Source: Verrucomicrobiales bacterium (GTDB taxonomy: Bacteria; Verrucomicrobiota; Verrucomicrobiia; Verrucomicrobiales; DEV007). Taken from it: a stretch of 62,662 bases of DNA. The notes beneath the pieces were generated by a model that saw only the letters and a program-made list of their open reading frames with translations, did not search any database and was not told the DNA's origin. This document shows, piece after piece, positions 25,197 to 33,517 of the stretch (within the stretch, counting starts at the first letter, position 1; the number at the start of each line of letters is the position of its first letter). The position numbers were made by a program, and so were the translations under genes. The DNA is taken from assembly GCA_024638765.1 (NCBI GenBank), contig JAHEJT010000308.1, positions 33,247 through 95,908 on the forward strand, in the 5' to 3' direction.

Positions 25197-25940
25197 ATGA
25201 AATGTCCCCGTTGTGTCCAGCCGATCGGTCCCGGATTGCCGCATTGCAGTCGATGCGGATTCATGTTGGCCTCGCTGGATGATGAGTTTGGGGAGGAGGC
25301 CATTCTTCTCGACCGGCTTACGGACGCGGCGCATTGACTCCGGATTCGGGAGAAGGACGCGCTCGATGCACAACTCGACCAGTACGAGCGCCAGTTTCCA
25401 CAGCTCTTCACCACCGTCTATTTCGGGGTCCTGCCCCAGATGACCAGCATCCGCCAGTTCGGTTTCTGGCTCATGAATCACGCTGCGATATCCACGGTGG
25501 ACGTCTCGCGTCCCAACGAGCAGGGGATTCTTATTGTGGTTGATCTGCAGTCGCGCGTTGTGGGGATCACTCTTGGGTACATGGTGGAAAGTTTTCTAGG
25601 TGAAAAAGATCTGCGGCGTTGTCTCAAAGCGGCGCGGCCGCAGCTTTTTCAGGAAGACTATTACCGGGGCGTGAGCACTCTCCTCCAGGGGATTGCCAAG
25701 ACTCTTCGAAGGAACTCCCGGCTCGCCAGAAAGAATCCCGAACGTTTTGCGCCGCCACCGGCCCCTCCCCTGGGGAAACCGCTCTTTCGCAAGCTCAAGG
25801 ACGCCGGGTATTCTTCCCCCCCGATCAGTATTGGTTCCGATCCCAACGTCCTCGGCGGAACCTCGGGTGATCTAACGGCTCCAGAAAGCAGCTCCGGGAG
25901 TAGAGGGGTCGAAATCGAACGCGAGGAGGACAAGTATTGA
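25197..25940 (+). pseudogene. Zinc-ribbon/TPM-domain protein interrupted by an in-frame TGA
   Basis: Reading from ATG 25197 gives a zinc ribbon (MKCPRCVQP...HCSRCGFML), then LDDEFGEEAILLDRLTDAAH, then TGA at 25335-25337. The same frame continues with LRIREKDALDAQLDQYERQF and a TPM-like (TLP18.3/Psb32) domain (ILIVVDLQSRVVGITLGYMV, FLGEKDLRRCLK) to the stop at 25940. The sense on both sides of the TGA is continuous, so one codon has been lost to nonsense, or the base was misread. Translation could restart at ATG 25440. The gene end overlaps the TTG start of the next gene (TTGA), implying coupled translation. Confidence 0.72.
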
Positions 25941-27106
25941 GGGCCGCGTGTATCCACATTCTCATTCTTGGCATCGTCGTGACGGCGATGACGGCCATGT
26001 TGTTCCTGCTTCCAGGTGGCGCACGTGCGCAGTCGGCGGTGGAGTTGCCGGTGTGGTCCGAGGAGGACGCGGATAAATTTGCGGAACCCGGCTCTGTCTT
26101 GCTCGGGGGCGGTCTCTGGCCGGAAGAAATGATTCCCGAGGAGGGCGTCCAATCGCTGCGCAGGGGAATCGACGGGCTTAGTGGAGATTCCGATGCAGAG
26201 GGCATGCAGCCGTCGGATCCGCGGGCGCGGCCGCGCGATCTCAATGTGCCCGGCATGCGGTTAATGCCGCGCGAACTGGAAAGGCAGACACCGCGTCCCG
26301 AGGAGCCGTTTCTGCCCCTGCCACTGAAAATCGAGATGGTGCCTGCCGAGTTCCATCCCGCCTATTTCACAGAGCGGCCGAGAGAGTTTCTCATTGATCC
26401 CCAACAGCTTCTCACGGAGCAGAAGCGAAGCGACATCGTGCGTTTTCTGGAATATCACCAGGAAGAATCCGCCTTCGCAATCTACGTTCTCGTTTTCGGT
26501 CCCAATCAGGAACTTCCGGAGAATGTTTCCATGAGAGATCTGCATGGCGAGTGGTTCGGCGGCGAAGATGTTGTCCTGCTGGCGTATTTCCTCGGGCAAC
26601 CCAAGCGTGCGCTCCTGGAGTTCGGCACGCAAGTGGCGGGGACCGTGAGGAGCCGCGAGCTCGGCATGATCCTGGACAGTTGCATTGACGAAGGGACGGT
26701 GGCGCAGAATCCCTTCAATCAATTCGAACGATTCAATATTGAGCTTTCGATTCGCCTCTACTGGCTGGAGAAAGAATACCTCGGTGACGAAGAGGACATC
26801 TCCAAAATCGCGGCCGCGCCTCGGTTAAGAAGTGCGCCCGCACCCGGGTTCGATGACGGCGGAAATTCGCAGGCGAGATCGGGCTGGGTGGTGGCTATCC
26901 TGGTGGTGTCCGCGCTGGCGCTGACGGGAATGCTGGGGGCAGCCTGGTGGAAATTCTATCCCACAACGCAGCGCGTTTACGTGTTCCCGGACTACGACAT
27001 GGCCCCGCGCCTGAGTGCACCGCATTCCGGCGGGGGGCACGCGGTGATGTTTTTCGGTAAGCGCGAAGCTGAGACTCTGGTTTACGGCAGTGAACCGCGG
27101 AGTTAG
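25937..27106 (+). CDS. TPM-like membrane-anchored exported protein
   Basis: N-terminal signal or anchor (residues 6-32, ending GGARAQS), a Pro/Arg-rich linker, a TPM-like alpha/beta domain (about 140-285: FLIDPQQLLTEQKRSDIVRF, FAIYVLVFGPNQELPENVS, DVVLLAYFLGQPKRALLEFG), then a transmembrane helix near 318-340 and a short cytoplasmic tail. The start is TTG 25937, which overlaps the stop of the preceding gene by TTGA. Together with that gene it forms a two-gene unit of related domains, probably a small envelope complex. The function is unknown. Confidence 0.72.
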   Translation: MRAACIHILILGIVVTAMTAMLFLLPGGARAQSAVELPVWSEEDADKFAEPGSVLLGGGLWPEEMIPEEGVQSLRRGIDGLSGDSDAEGMQPSDPRARPRDLNVPGMRLMPRELERQTPRPEEPFLPLPLKIEMVPAEFHPAYFTERPREFLIDPQQLLTEQKRSDIVRFLEYHQEESAFAIYVLVFGPNQELPENVSMRDLHGEWFGGEDVVLLAYFLGQPKRALLEFGTQVAGTVRSRELGMILDSCIDEGTVAQNPFNQFERFNIELSIRLYWLEKEYLGDEEDISKIAAAPRLRSAPAPGFDDGGNSQARSGWVVAILVVSALALTGMLGAAWWKFYPTTQRVYVFPDYDMAPRLSAPHSGGGHAVMFFGKREAETLVYGSEPRS

Positions 27107-27185
27107 CCACAACCCTTCTTTCGACGCGGCGGATGAGGCGGAGCTCGTCCCTCCGTCTGCTATCTGCGCCGGGATCGCCCGCACC

Positions 27186-28391
27186 TCAATCCGCCCCATC
27201 TTCTTCCTGCGCGCCCGCGGCCGGTGACTCTTCCTCCTCCGTCTGCTCCTCTTCCACCTCACCGCTTTCCGCCTTCGCTTCGAGTTGGAAGAAATCGACG
27301 GCCAGGAGGGTTTCCAGGGCCTGTTGCACCATGCCGTCGCGGAGCGGTGTCTTATCGTAAGGGGTCGGTTTGCCCGCGCTCTTTGCCAGGTGATAATCCA
27401 ATTCCGGGTCGTCGCCTGCGATAAGCGCTGCTTCGTTCAAACGGGGGCGTTCCCGGTCGAACACGAAACGTTGCATGCCTTTGGCGGCGCTTTGCTCGAA
27501 TACCCGGCGTTTTCTTTGCGGTGAAGTCCCCGCGCGGAGGCGCGGGGTAATCCCTTTTCGGAATAGAGAGCGATCGTCAGGAAGGAGGACTTCCGCGGAT
27601 GCAAAGCGGAGGGCCGTTTCCTCGTCGAGCGCCACCTCCTGATATTGCACCGTGCGCCCCTGGGTGGGCTGACCCATGGTCAGGCAGTCGACGTAATGAT
27701 CGAGGACCGCGGCCACCGTTTCCGCAACGGAGCTCGATTCACGGTCGACGAGCACCACGAGGCGCCCGTCCCAGAGCCGGGCTTTTTTCGAGAGGAAAAG
27801 TTCGGCTCGCTGGTCGGATGGTTTCTGGATTTTGAAAAGAAGTTGATTGCGCCCGGTAAACAGATCGAGAAATGCGGCTGCCCGACCGAATTCGTCGATC
27901 CTTACGGGGGCGCGGAGGTCGAGAATAAGCGTGTGGATTTCTTCCCCGGGATAACGCCTGAGCGCCTTGGCGGCCGCTTCCACTTCCTTGGGCTCAAAAG
28001 TTACGGGCCGGAGGTAAGCGATTCCCGGCTTGATAACTTCCTCGTGAAAGCTGAACGCGGGCGCATCGGAATCGGGGTCGCCATTGCGCCGCACCAGGGT
28101 GGCGCCGAAGCTGAGCCGTCGCAGAAGTCCGTCGAGAGCGGCGCGATTGAGCGCTTCGTAATTGAGAGTTTCGTTCTCGATGTAATGCCGGTTAAGGACG
28201 CGAAACACCTCCTGGAGCTGGGATTGGCTGAGCGTTTCCAGGGATTCGGGTTTTACCTCCGAAGCCGCGTCCGCCTCTCCGTAAGACCGAGCCGGCAAGG
28301 CCAGAGTCAGAAGCAGGGCACAGGCCAGGCGGCGACGGACAAGACGAGGGGGGAAGATGCGGGAGAGCGACGAGAAAAAGAAAAGATTCAT
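27186..28391 (-). CDS. S41-family peptidase-like exported protein with Lys-to-Arg change
   Basis: Signal peptide (MNLFFFSSLSRIFPPRLV...LPARSYG), then a C-terminal-processing-protease fold without an obvious PDZ domain. The nucleophile region reads VDRESSSVAETVAAVL, which fits the S41 serine. The segment that normally carries the catalytic Lys (GxxTxGK) reads GQPTQGRTVQYQEVAL, with Arg in its place. The C-terminal 35 residues are Glu-rich and probably disordered. The enzyme may be inactive or act as a scaffold. Its ATG overlaps the thiD stop (ATGA), so the two genes are coupled. Confidence 0.8.
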   Translation of the reverse strand: MNLFFFSSLSRIFPPRLVRRRLACALLLTLALPARSYGEADAASEVKPESLETLSQSQLQEVFRVLNRHYIENETLNYEALNRAALDGLLRRLSFGATLVRRNGDPDSDAPAFSFHEEVIKPGIAYLRPVTFEPKEVEAAAKALRRYPGEEIHTLILDLRAPVRIDEFGRAAAFLDLFTGRNQLLFKIQKPSDQRAELFLSKKARLWDGRLVVLVDRESSSVAETVAAVLDHYVDCLTMGQPTQGRTVQYQEVALDEETALRFASAEVLLPDDRSLFRKGITPRLRAGTSPQRKRRVFEQSAAKGMQRFVFDRERPRLNEAALIAGDDPELDYHLAKSAGKPTPYDKTPLRDGMVQQALETLLAVDFFQLEAKAESGEVEEEQTEEEESPAAGAQEEDGAD

Positions 28392-29209
28392 TCCAGCCTG
28401 TGATTTAAAGCATGAATCGGCGCCGGTGGCGAGCCCCATTCCAGGGCGCGTGAGATGGCTTTAGTGACGAAGGCTTTCGCGTCAGCCACCGATTGATGAA
28501 GGGAGCGGCCGTGGGCCAGCCCGGCGGCGATGGCGGCGGAGTAAGTACATCCGGTGCCGTGCGTCTTGACGCCCTCGACTCGCGGAGCGCAGAAAGTTTC
28601 GCAGGAAGTGCCGTCTTCGCAGAGGAAATCGATTGCCTCCGCTCCTTCGAGGTGCCCGCCTTTCACAAGAACGGCGACTCCATAGCGGGCGCACAGTTCC
28701 CTGGCGGCGGGTTCCAGGTCTTGGGAAGCGGTCAGTGCCCTCCCCAGGAGCACCCCGGCTTCGTCCAGGTTCGGCGTGAGGACGCTGGCCCGGGGAAACA
28801 GGAGATCACGGTAGGCGCGGACGGCGTCCTCCCGGATCAGGGAATCTCCGCTGCTGGCCACCATCACGGGATCCACCACCAGGGCCCCGGAAAACCCGGC
28901 CCGCTCGAGACTTTGCACCAGGGCCATGACGTGACCCGTCGAGTAAAGCATCCCGGTCTTGAGGGCCTGCACGGGGAAGTGACGGCAGAGGAGCTCGACC
29001 TGGGAGGAGAGGAAATCCGGGGGCATGGCCTCGATCCGCTCCACTTCTCCGGGGACCTCGGAGACGGCGCAGGTGAGCGCCGTGAGGCCGTAGACCCCGA
29101 AAGCGGTGAAGGTCTTGAGATCCGCCTGGAGGCCGGCCCCCGCGGAGCAGTCCGAACCCGCCACGCTGAGGGCGACGGGCCGGTCGGAAATGAACTGGGC
29201 CTGGGGCAC
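28388..29209 (-). CDS. thiD: Hydroxymethylpyrimidine/phosphomethylpyrimidine kinase
   Basis: Phosphorylates HMP and HMP-P in thiamine synthesis (ribokinase fold). Motifs are ALSVAGSDCSAGAGLQADLK near residue 13, QALKTGML near 81, VVDPVMVASSG near 110, LTPNLDEAGVLLG near 144, VLVKGGHLEG near 180 and the catalytic loop KTHGTGCTYSAAIAA near 214. The start is GTG at 29207-29209. 273 aa is normal. It overlaps the S41-like gene by 4 bp, and is divergent from apaG. Confidence 0.95.
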   Translation of the reverse strand: MPQAQFISDRPVALSVAGSDCSAGAGLQADLKTFTAFGVYGLTALTCAVSEVPGEVERIEAMPPDFLSSQVELLCRHFPVQALKTGMLYSTGHVMALVQSLERAGFSGALVVDPVMVASSGDSLIREDAVRAYRDLLFPRASVLTPNLDEAGVLLGRALTASQDLEPAARELCARYGVAVLVKGGHLEGAEAIDFLCEDGTSCETFCAPRVEGVKTHGTGCTYSAAIAAGLAHGRSLHQSVADAKAFVTKAISRALEWGSPPAPIHALNHRLE

Positions 29210-29293
29210 GGCGGACCATGGAGCGGATAAAAACCCCGGTCAATCCGTGACTTTGAGCTTTATTGAATCAATATAAAGACTTAAATTACAATC

Positions 29294-29680
29294 GTGAGCA
29301 GAGAGATTAGAGAGCTTCCAGGCCTGGACGTGAAAATCGAGGACGTCATTTATATGCCCAGTCTGGATGCCCCCCAGGACCGGCCCCACCCTTTCGTCTA
29401 TTTCATCGCCATCGAGAACAACTCCGGTGAAGAGGTGACCATCCGGGCCCGCAAGTGGGTCATCACTCAAAGCAACGGGGAAAAGATCGTCGTGGAAGGC
29501 GACGGAGTCGTCAGCCAGTTCCCCTGCCTGGAGAAGGGAGAGAGTTTCCGGTATAACAGTTACCACGTCGTCAGCGAGAACAGCCGGGCGACGGGCGCCT
29601 TCTTCGGGGAGACCGGCGGCGGTGAGTTGATCTTCGTGCGGATTCCCGAGTTCGATCTCAACTTGCCGCAGTGGGTGTAA
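29294..29680 (+). CDS. apaG: ApaG family protein
   Basis: Single fibronectin-III-like domain protein; in enterobacteria it is linked to Ap4A levels and metal tolerance. Characteristic strings are FVYFIAIENNSGEEVTIRAR, WVITQSNGEKIVVEGDGVV and LEKGESFRYNSYHVVSENS, followed by GAFFGE. Length (128 aa) is standard. It uses GTG as start. The 84-bp divergent gap to thiD is AT-rich towards this gene. Confidence 0.93.
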   Translation: MSREIRELPGLDVKIEDVIYMPSLDAPQDRPHPFVYFIAIENNSGEEVTIRARKWVITQSNGEKIVVEGDGVVSQFPCLEKGESFRYNSYHVVSENSRATGAFFGETGGGELIFVRIPEFDLNLPQWV

Positions 29681-29697
29681 GGGCGCGCGGCTACGTT

Positions 29698-30269
29698 TTA
29701 AGGGAGCATCTCTTCCGTGATCACAAGATCCACGGGAAGATCGTGCGCTTCTCGAGGGAGATTTTCTCGCAGCTGCAACGCGAAACAGACGCCGATGGAT
29801 TTGGCCTCAAGGGTTGGCTCGGAGAGAAAGCGATCGTAAAACCCTCCGCCTCGCCCCAGCCGGGTTGCGCCATCGGGAGTGAACGCGACTCCCGGGACGA
29901 TAACGAGATCGATTTCGCCTGGCGCGATCTCCCGGCACGCGGAGGGATCGGGTTCGCGGAAAGCGCCAAGCTGTGAAGGACGCAGCTGCGCTTCTTCTTC
30001 GACCGCGTAAAAACGAAGTGCGGAATCGGAATCTCCGCAGCGTGGATAGCAGAAGGACTTCTCCGCCGCGCCGGTCTCGTGGAAGAGGTCCGAGAGGTCG
30101 GGCTCGGAGGGCATGCATCGAACACCGCCACGCTGCGGGCGTTCCGGTAAACGGGGTGCGCAGAGAGCTCACGGCGGATGGCGGCCGATGCCTTGGCCCT
30201 GGCCGATTCATCGAGGGTCCGGAGTTCTCGCCGGATCTCGGCTCTCAATTGGGATTTGTCCATGTGCAC
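29698..30269 (-). pseudogene. 5-formyltetrahydrofolate cyclo-ligase, frameshifted
   Basis: The N-terminal part (MDKSQLRAEIRRELRTLDES...YRNARSVAVFDA) is in one frame; the rest (MPSEPDLSDLFHETG...GEIDLVIVPGVAFTPDG, LGRGGGFYDRFL, DLPVDLVITEEMLP) is in another. The join falls within GATGCATGCCC at about 30110-30120. One missing base there would restore FDAMPSEPDL, as in homologues. The LGRGGGFYDR motif (ATP/phosphate site) and C-terminus are intact, so this is either a recent single-base loss or a base-call error. An active enzyme would make 5,10-methenyl-THF. Confidence 0.8.
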
Positions 30270-30381
30270 GTCGCTCGGGGGGATGCGGGGAGGTTGCCCT
30301 TGAAATTTTGCTAGGCTCGGGGATATTTACCTCTCGCTCCCGTTTTGGTTTCGTCCCCTCATATTCTCTTTGGTCAACCCG

Positions 30382-30951
30382 ATGTGCAAGATTTCAACAT
30401 CCGCGATTCTCCTGGTCGCGCTTCTTGGTTGCCCGCTGTCTGCACCGGGGAAAGAAGAGGAAAAATATCGGGCAGCGGCACCGGAGCATCGTTTATTCGA
30501 AGGCAATGAGTTGGGCTTGATGACGATTGAGCGCGATCGACTCGCCAATGAAATTGCGGCGTATGTCAGCAATCGATTCGCGGACGGATCCAAGGAGCAC
30601 AAAGATCTTGCACTGGCGTCACGAATGCTGGCGGTGGCCTTGCAGCTGAATCCTCGAAACCGGATCGCGGTGGTGGGGAACTTCAAGCTTTCGCGCGGTA
30701 TGGCTACTCCCGCCGTGAAATCCGAGTATGCCTCGGATCTGCTCGCGGATTTTCTTTACGTGCGGAGCAAGGTGCTGCAGGAGCAGGGCGGCGTTGCCAA
30801 TGCGTTGCTGGCGGGATACTTGCTGGCTTTCGCGGTGGAGATCGATGCGGACAACGAAGACGCGATTTACGATCTCGAGATCATGCGCCTCGACGGTCGC
30901 ACCGTGGATTGGGATCTCCTCTATCCGGCGTTTGAGGGCGGTGGGGAATGA
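30382..30951 (+). CDS. Hypothetical exported protein, possible lipoprotein
   Basis: Not recognised. ATG 30382 gives MCKISTSAILLVALLGC, a signal peptide with a lipobox-like LLGC; an in-frame TTG lies 12 bases earlier. The mature part of about 170 residues is mostly helical with TPR-like spacing (DLALASRMLAVALQLNPRNR, GVANALLAGYLLAFAVEIDA). It ends at the repeat block at 30953. It is divergent from the frameshifted cyclo-ligase gene. Confidence 0.65.
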   Translation: MCKISTSAILLVALLGCPLSAPGKEEEKYRAAAPEHRLFEGNELGLMTIERDRLANEIAAYVSNRFADGSKEHKDLALASRMLAVALQLNPRNRIAVVGNFKLSRGMATPAVKSEYASDLLADFLYVRSKVLQEQGGVANALLAGYLLAFAVEIDADNEDAIYDLEIMRLDGRTVDWDLLYPAFEGGGE

Positions 30952-30952
30952 G

Positions 30953-31040
30953 GGAGGGCGACGCTTTGTCGTCGCCGCCGCGGTTGCGACGAAGCGCAAC
31001 CCTCCACGATTGACCTGGAGGGCAATGCTTTCTCCTTGCG
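30953..31040. repeat. Hairpin repeat, three half-units (copy B)
   Basis: Three units occur in alternating orientation: GGAGGGCGACGCTTTGTCGT at 30953-30972 (stem GGCGACG/CGTCGCC), an inverted unit at 30982-31005 (GGTTGCG/CGCAACC on the minus strand), and GGAGGGCAATGCTTTCTCC from 31017. Stems differ in sequence but keep pairing, the mark of a structured element. It fills the gap between two convergent genes and may serve both as 3' structure. Confidence 0.62.
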
Positions 31041-31051
31041 GCCTCGAAACC

Positions 31052-31858
31052 TTAATTCCCGCTTGCGCCACGGTATTCCGCCATCGCGCGGGGCATGAAC
31101 TCGTTCAACTTCTGAATCCGGGTGTCGTCGACCGGATGGGTGCTCAAGAATTGCGGTAAACGCGCGCCGCCCTTGGCTTGCTTGTACTTGGCGAATCGCT
31201 GCCAGACGCCGATCGCTTCGCGCGGGTCGTACCCGCTGCGCGCCATGTAAAGCGCCCCCAGCTGATCGGCTTCGATTTCCTGCTTCCGGGAGAAGCTCAG
31301 CACGCCGAGTGTTCCCACGGCCCCGGTGCCGATAACGGCGGCGCGTCGTTTGGAATCGGAACTGTCCTTGGTGAGGACGGCTGCGACGGCAGTGGCGCCC
31401 GCCGCGAGCAGGCCCGCGGACACGCGCTCGCCGCTGTGACGCGCGTAAACGTGCGCGATTTCATGCCCGACGACCGCCGCCAACCCGGCCTCGGTCTGGG
31501 TGATCTGGAAGAGGCCGGTGTGGACACCGACCTTGCCGCCCGGCAGGGCGAAGGCGTTGGGCGTTTTATCTTCGAAGACCACGAATTCCCACTGTGCGTT
31601 TTTCAGGGGGATGACCGGGGTGATGCGGCGCGCCACGCGCTGGACCTGGGCGTTGTAAGCGCTGTTCCGCGAGATCGGTTTGCTTTTCTTGTACTTGGCG
31701 AACTCAGTGAGGCCGAGCTGAGATTCCTGTGCCGGGCTGAGGACATTGAACTGCTTGCGCCCGGTATCGGGCACCGTCGTGCAGGCGACGATGGTGAGGA
31801 CCAGGGCGCACACGCTCATGAACAGCGGAACTCGGGGGGATATTATTTTGGAGATCAT
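31052..31858 (-). CDS. M48-family metallopeptidase lipoprotein
   Basis: Periplasmic zinc protease of the LoiP/BepA/YcaL kind, with roles in outer-membrane protein quality control. The lipobox TIVAC is near residue 22-26. The zinc motif VVGHEIAHVYARHSGERV lies near 128-145 and the third ligand in KQEIEADQLGALYMARSGYD near 192. The substrate strand NAFALPGGKVGVHTGLF is typical. A hydrophobic hairpin-like segment (about 147-165) follows the HEIAH helix, as in the family. It is divergent from the beta-CASP gene, 211 bp away. Confidence 0.93.
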   Translation of the reverse strand: MISKIISPRVPLFMSVCALVLTIVACTTVPDTGRKQFNVLSPAQESQLGLTEFAKYKKSKPISRNSAYNAQVQRVARRITPVIPLKNAQWEFVVFEDKTPNAFALPGGKVGVHTGLFQITQTEAGLAAVVGHEIAHVYARHSGERVSAGLLAAGATAVAAVLTKDSSDSKRRAAVIGTGAVGTLGVLSFSRKQEIEADQLGALYMARSGYDPREAIGVWQRFAKYKQAKGGARLPQFLSTHPVDDTRIQKLNEFMPRAMAEYRGASGN

Positions 31859-32069
31859 GGTGTGAATTATAGGTGAAAGGAGGCGGCGCTCAAGTGGAAG
31901 GTGGGGGCCAACCTGCCCTTCTGTTCCCGCCCGGGAAATATCTTCTTTCCAGTAGGAAAGACTTGCGGTAAGTGCTAGGGCGCCGTGGCTGCATTCCCTT
32001 GGACGGGCTCACGGGCGCCATCATTCAATCCAAGATGGAGCCCACAGCGGCGCGGCGTTTGAATCGGCC

Positions 32070-33470
32070 ATGAAATTGAAGTTTTGCGGGGCGGCGGGAA
32101 CGACCACGGGATCGCAGCACCTCCTGGAGATCAATGGGCAGAAGATCCTGCTGGACTGCGGGCTTTACCAGGGGCGGCGGCAGGAGTCGTATGACCAAAA
32201 CCGAAAATTTCTTTTCAAACCCGAAGAACTTACGGCGGTGGTGCTTTCGCACGCTCACATCGATCACAGCGGCAATCTGCCCAATCTCACGAAATCAGGA
32301 TTCGACGGCAATATTTACTGCACCTTTGCGACGCGCGATCTCTGCCAGATTATGCTCGCGGATTCCGCGCGCATCCACGGCTATGACATCGAGTGGTTGA
32401 ACAAGCGCAACTCCCGCAAGGGATTGACGGAACTGGAACCGATTTACACGGAAGTCGATGCGGAACGCTGCATGCGGTATTTCGTGAACATCGGATACGA
32501 TCGAAAAATTCCCATCGCGGAAGGCGTGGAACTCACCTTTGTCGATGCCGGGCACATCCTGGGTTCGGCCCAGGTCATCCTGGATTTGCATGAGACAGAA
32601 ACAGATCGCCGCAAGCGACTGCTTTTTTCCGGGGACGTCGGCCGCGGCAATAACGATATTCTCCGCGACCCCGTCATTCCGGAGGACGTCGACTTTCTCA
32701 TCATGGAAAGCACTTATGGCGCCCGCGAACACGAATTGCCCACCAGAGCCGATGAGCAGATCGCTGAAATTCTCGAGCGCACCCTCAAGGATCGCGGGAA
32801 AGTGATTATTCCCGCTTTTGCGGTGGGCCGCACTCAGCAGATGATTTACGTCCTCCACCAGTTGACCGAAGCCAACAAAATCCCCGACGTCCCCATCTTT
32901 GTCGATAGTCCGCTGGCGGTGAACGCGACCGAGATTTTTCGCCTCCACCCCGAGTGTTTTAACCAGACAATTTACGATTTTCTCTTCGAGAAACGAGACC
33001 CCTTCGGTTTTGAAAACCTCACCCTCATCCGCAGCGTCACGAAATCAAAGGAACTCAATCGCCGGGATAAACCCTGCATTATTATCTCCGCCTCCGGCAT
33101 GTGTGAAGCCGGCCGGATTCTCCATCACCTCCGCAATAATATCGGGAAACCCAAGAACACCGTCCTCTTCGTGGGGTATTGCGCCGAGAACACCCTCGGC
33201 TGGAAACTTCGCAACGGCGACGACGAGGTCAATATCTTTGGCGAACCGAACAAGGTGCGCGCCAATATTGAGATCATGGATTCGTTCAGCGGCCACGCCG
33301 ATCGCAGTGAGTTGCTCAATTACTTCGACAGCATGACCGGCCCTCGCGAGAAAGTCTGGCTGGTGCACGGTGGGCCGGAGCAGCTCGAAGCCCTGGAAGG
33401 CGCGCTTCGAGAGCGGAACGGAATCGGTCCCATTGAGATTGCCAAGATGGGACAGACCGTCGAGTTTTGA
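32070..33470 (+). CDS. MBL-fold/beta-CASP RNA-processing hydrolase
   Basis: Metallo-beta-lactamase fold enzyme of the CPSF73/YSH1-like group. Motif 2 is LSHAHIDHSGNLP near residue 57, motif 3 DAGHILGSAQ near 158 and motif 4 FSGDVGR near 188. The beta-CASP insert includes FAVGRTQQMIYVLH and FVDSPLAVNATEIF. The RMMBL tail has IIISASGMCEAGRILHHL, TVLFVGYC and MDSFSGHADRSELLNY. Likely an endo- or exoribonuclease. The 211-bp gap upstream is shared with the divergent M48 gene and holds no other gene. Confidence 0.93.
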   Translation: MKLKFCGAAGTTTGSQHLLEINGQKILLDCGLYQGRRQESYDQNRKFLFKPEELTAVVLSHAHIDHSGNLPNLTKSGFDGNIYCTFATRDLCQIMLADSARIHGYDIEWLNKRNSRKGLTELEPIYTEVDAERCMRYFVNIGYDRKIPIAEGVELTFVDAGHILGSAQVILDLHETETDRRKRLLFSGDVGRGNNDILRDPVIPEDVDFLIMESTYGAREHELPTRADEQIAEILERTLKDRGKVIIPAFAVGRTQQMIYVLHQLTEANKIPDVPIFVDSPLAVNATEIFRLHPECFNQTIYDFLFEKRDPFGFENLTLIRSVTKSKELNRRDKPCIIISASGMCEAGRILHHLRNNIGKPKNTVLFVGYCAENTLGWKLRNGDDEVNIFGEPNKVRANIEIMDSFSGHADRSELLNYFDSMTGPREKVWLVHGGPEQLEALEGALRERNGIGPIEIAKMGQTVEF

Positions 33471-33517
33471 GTTCATCCGCCCGTCTCGTAGGAAGCGGAC
33501 GGACTCCCCACATATCC

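Noticed and set aside
25335-25375. Selenocysteine codon at the TGA in the zinc-ribbon/TPM gene
   Set aside because: A weak hairpin (CTCCG...CGGGAG) follows the TGA directly, but it is short, too close to the codon and lacks typical SECIS features. TPM proteins are not known selenoproteins.
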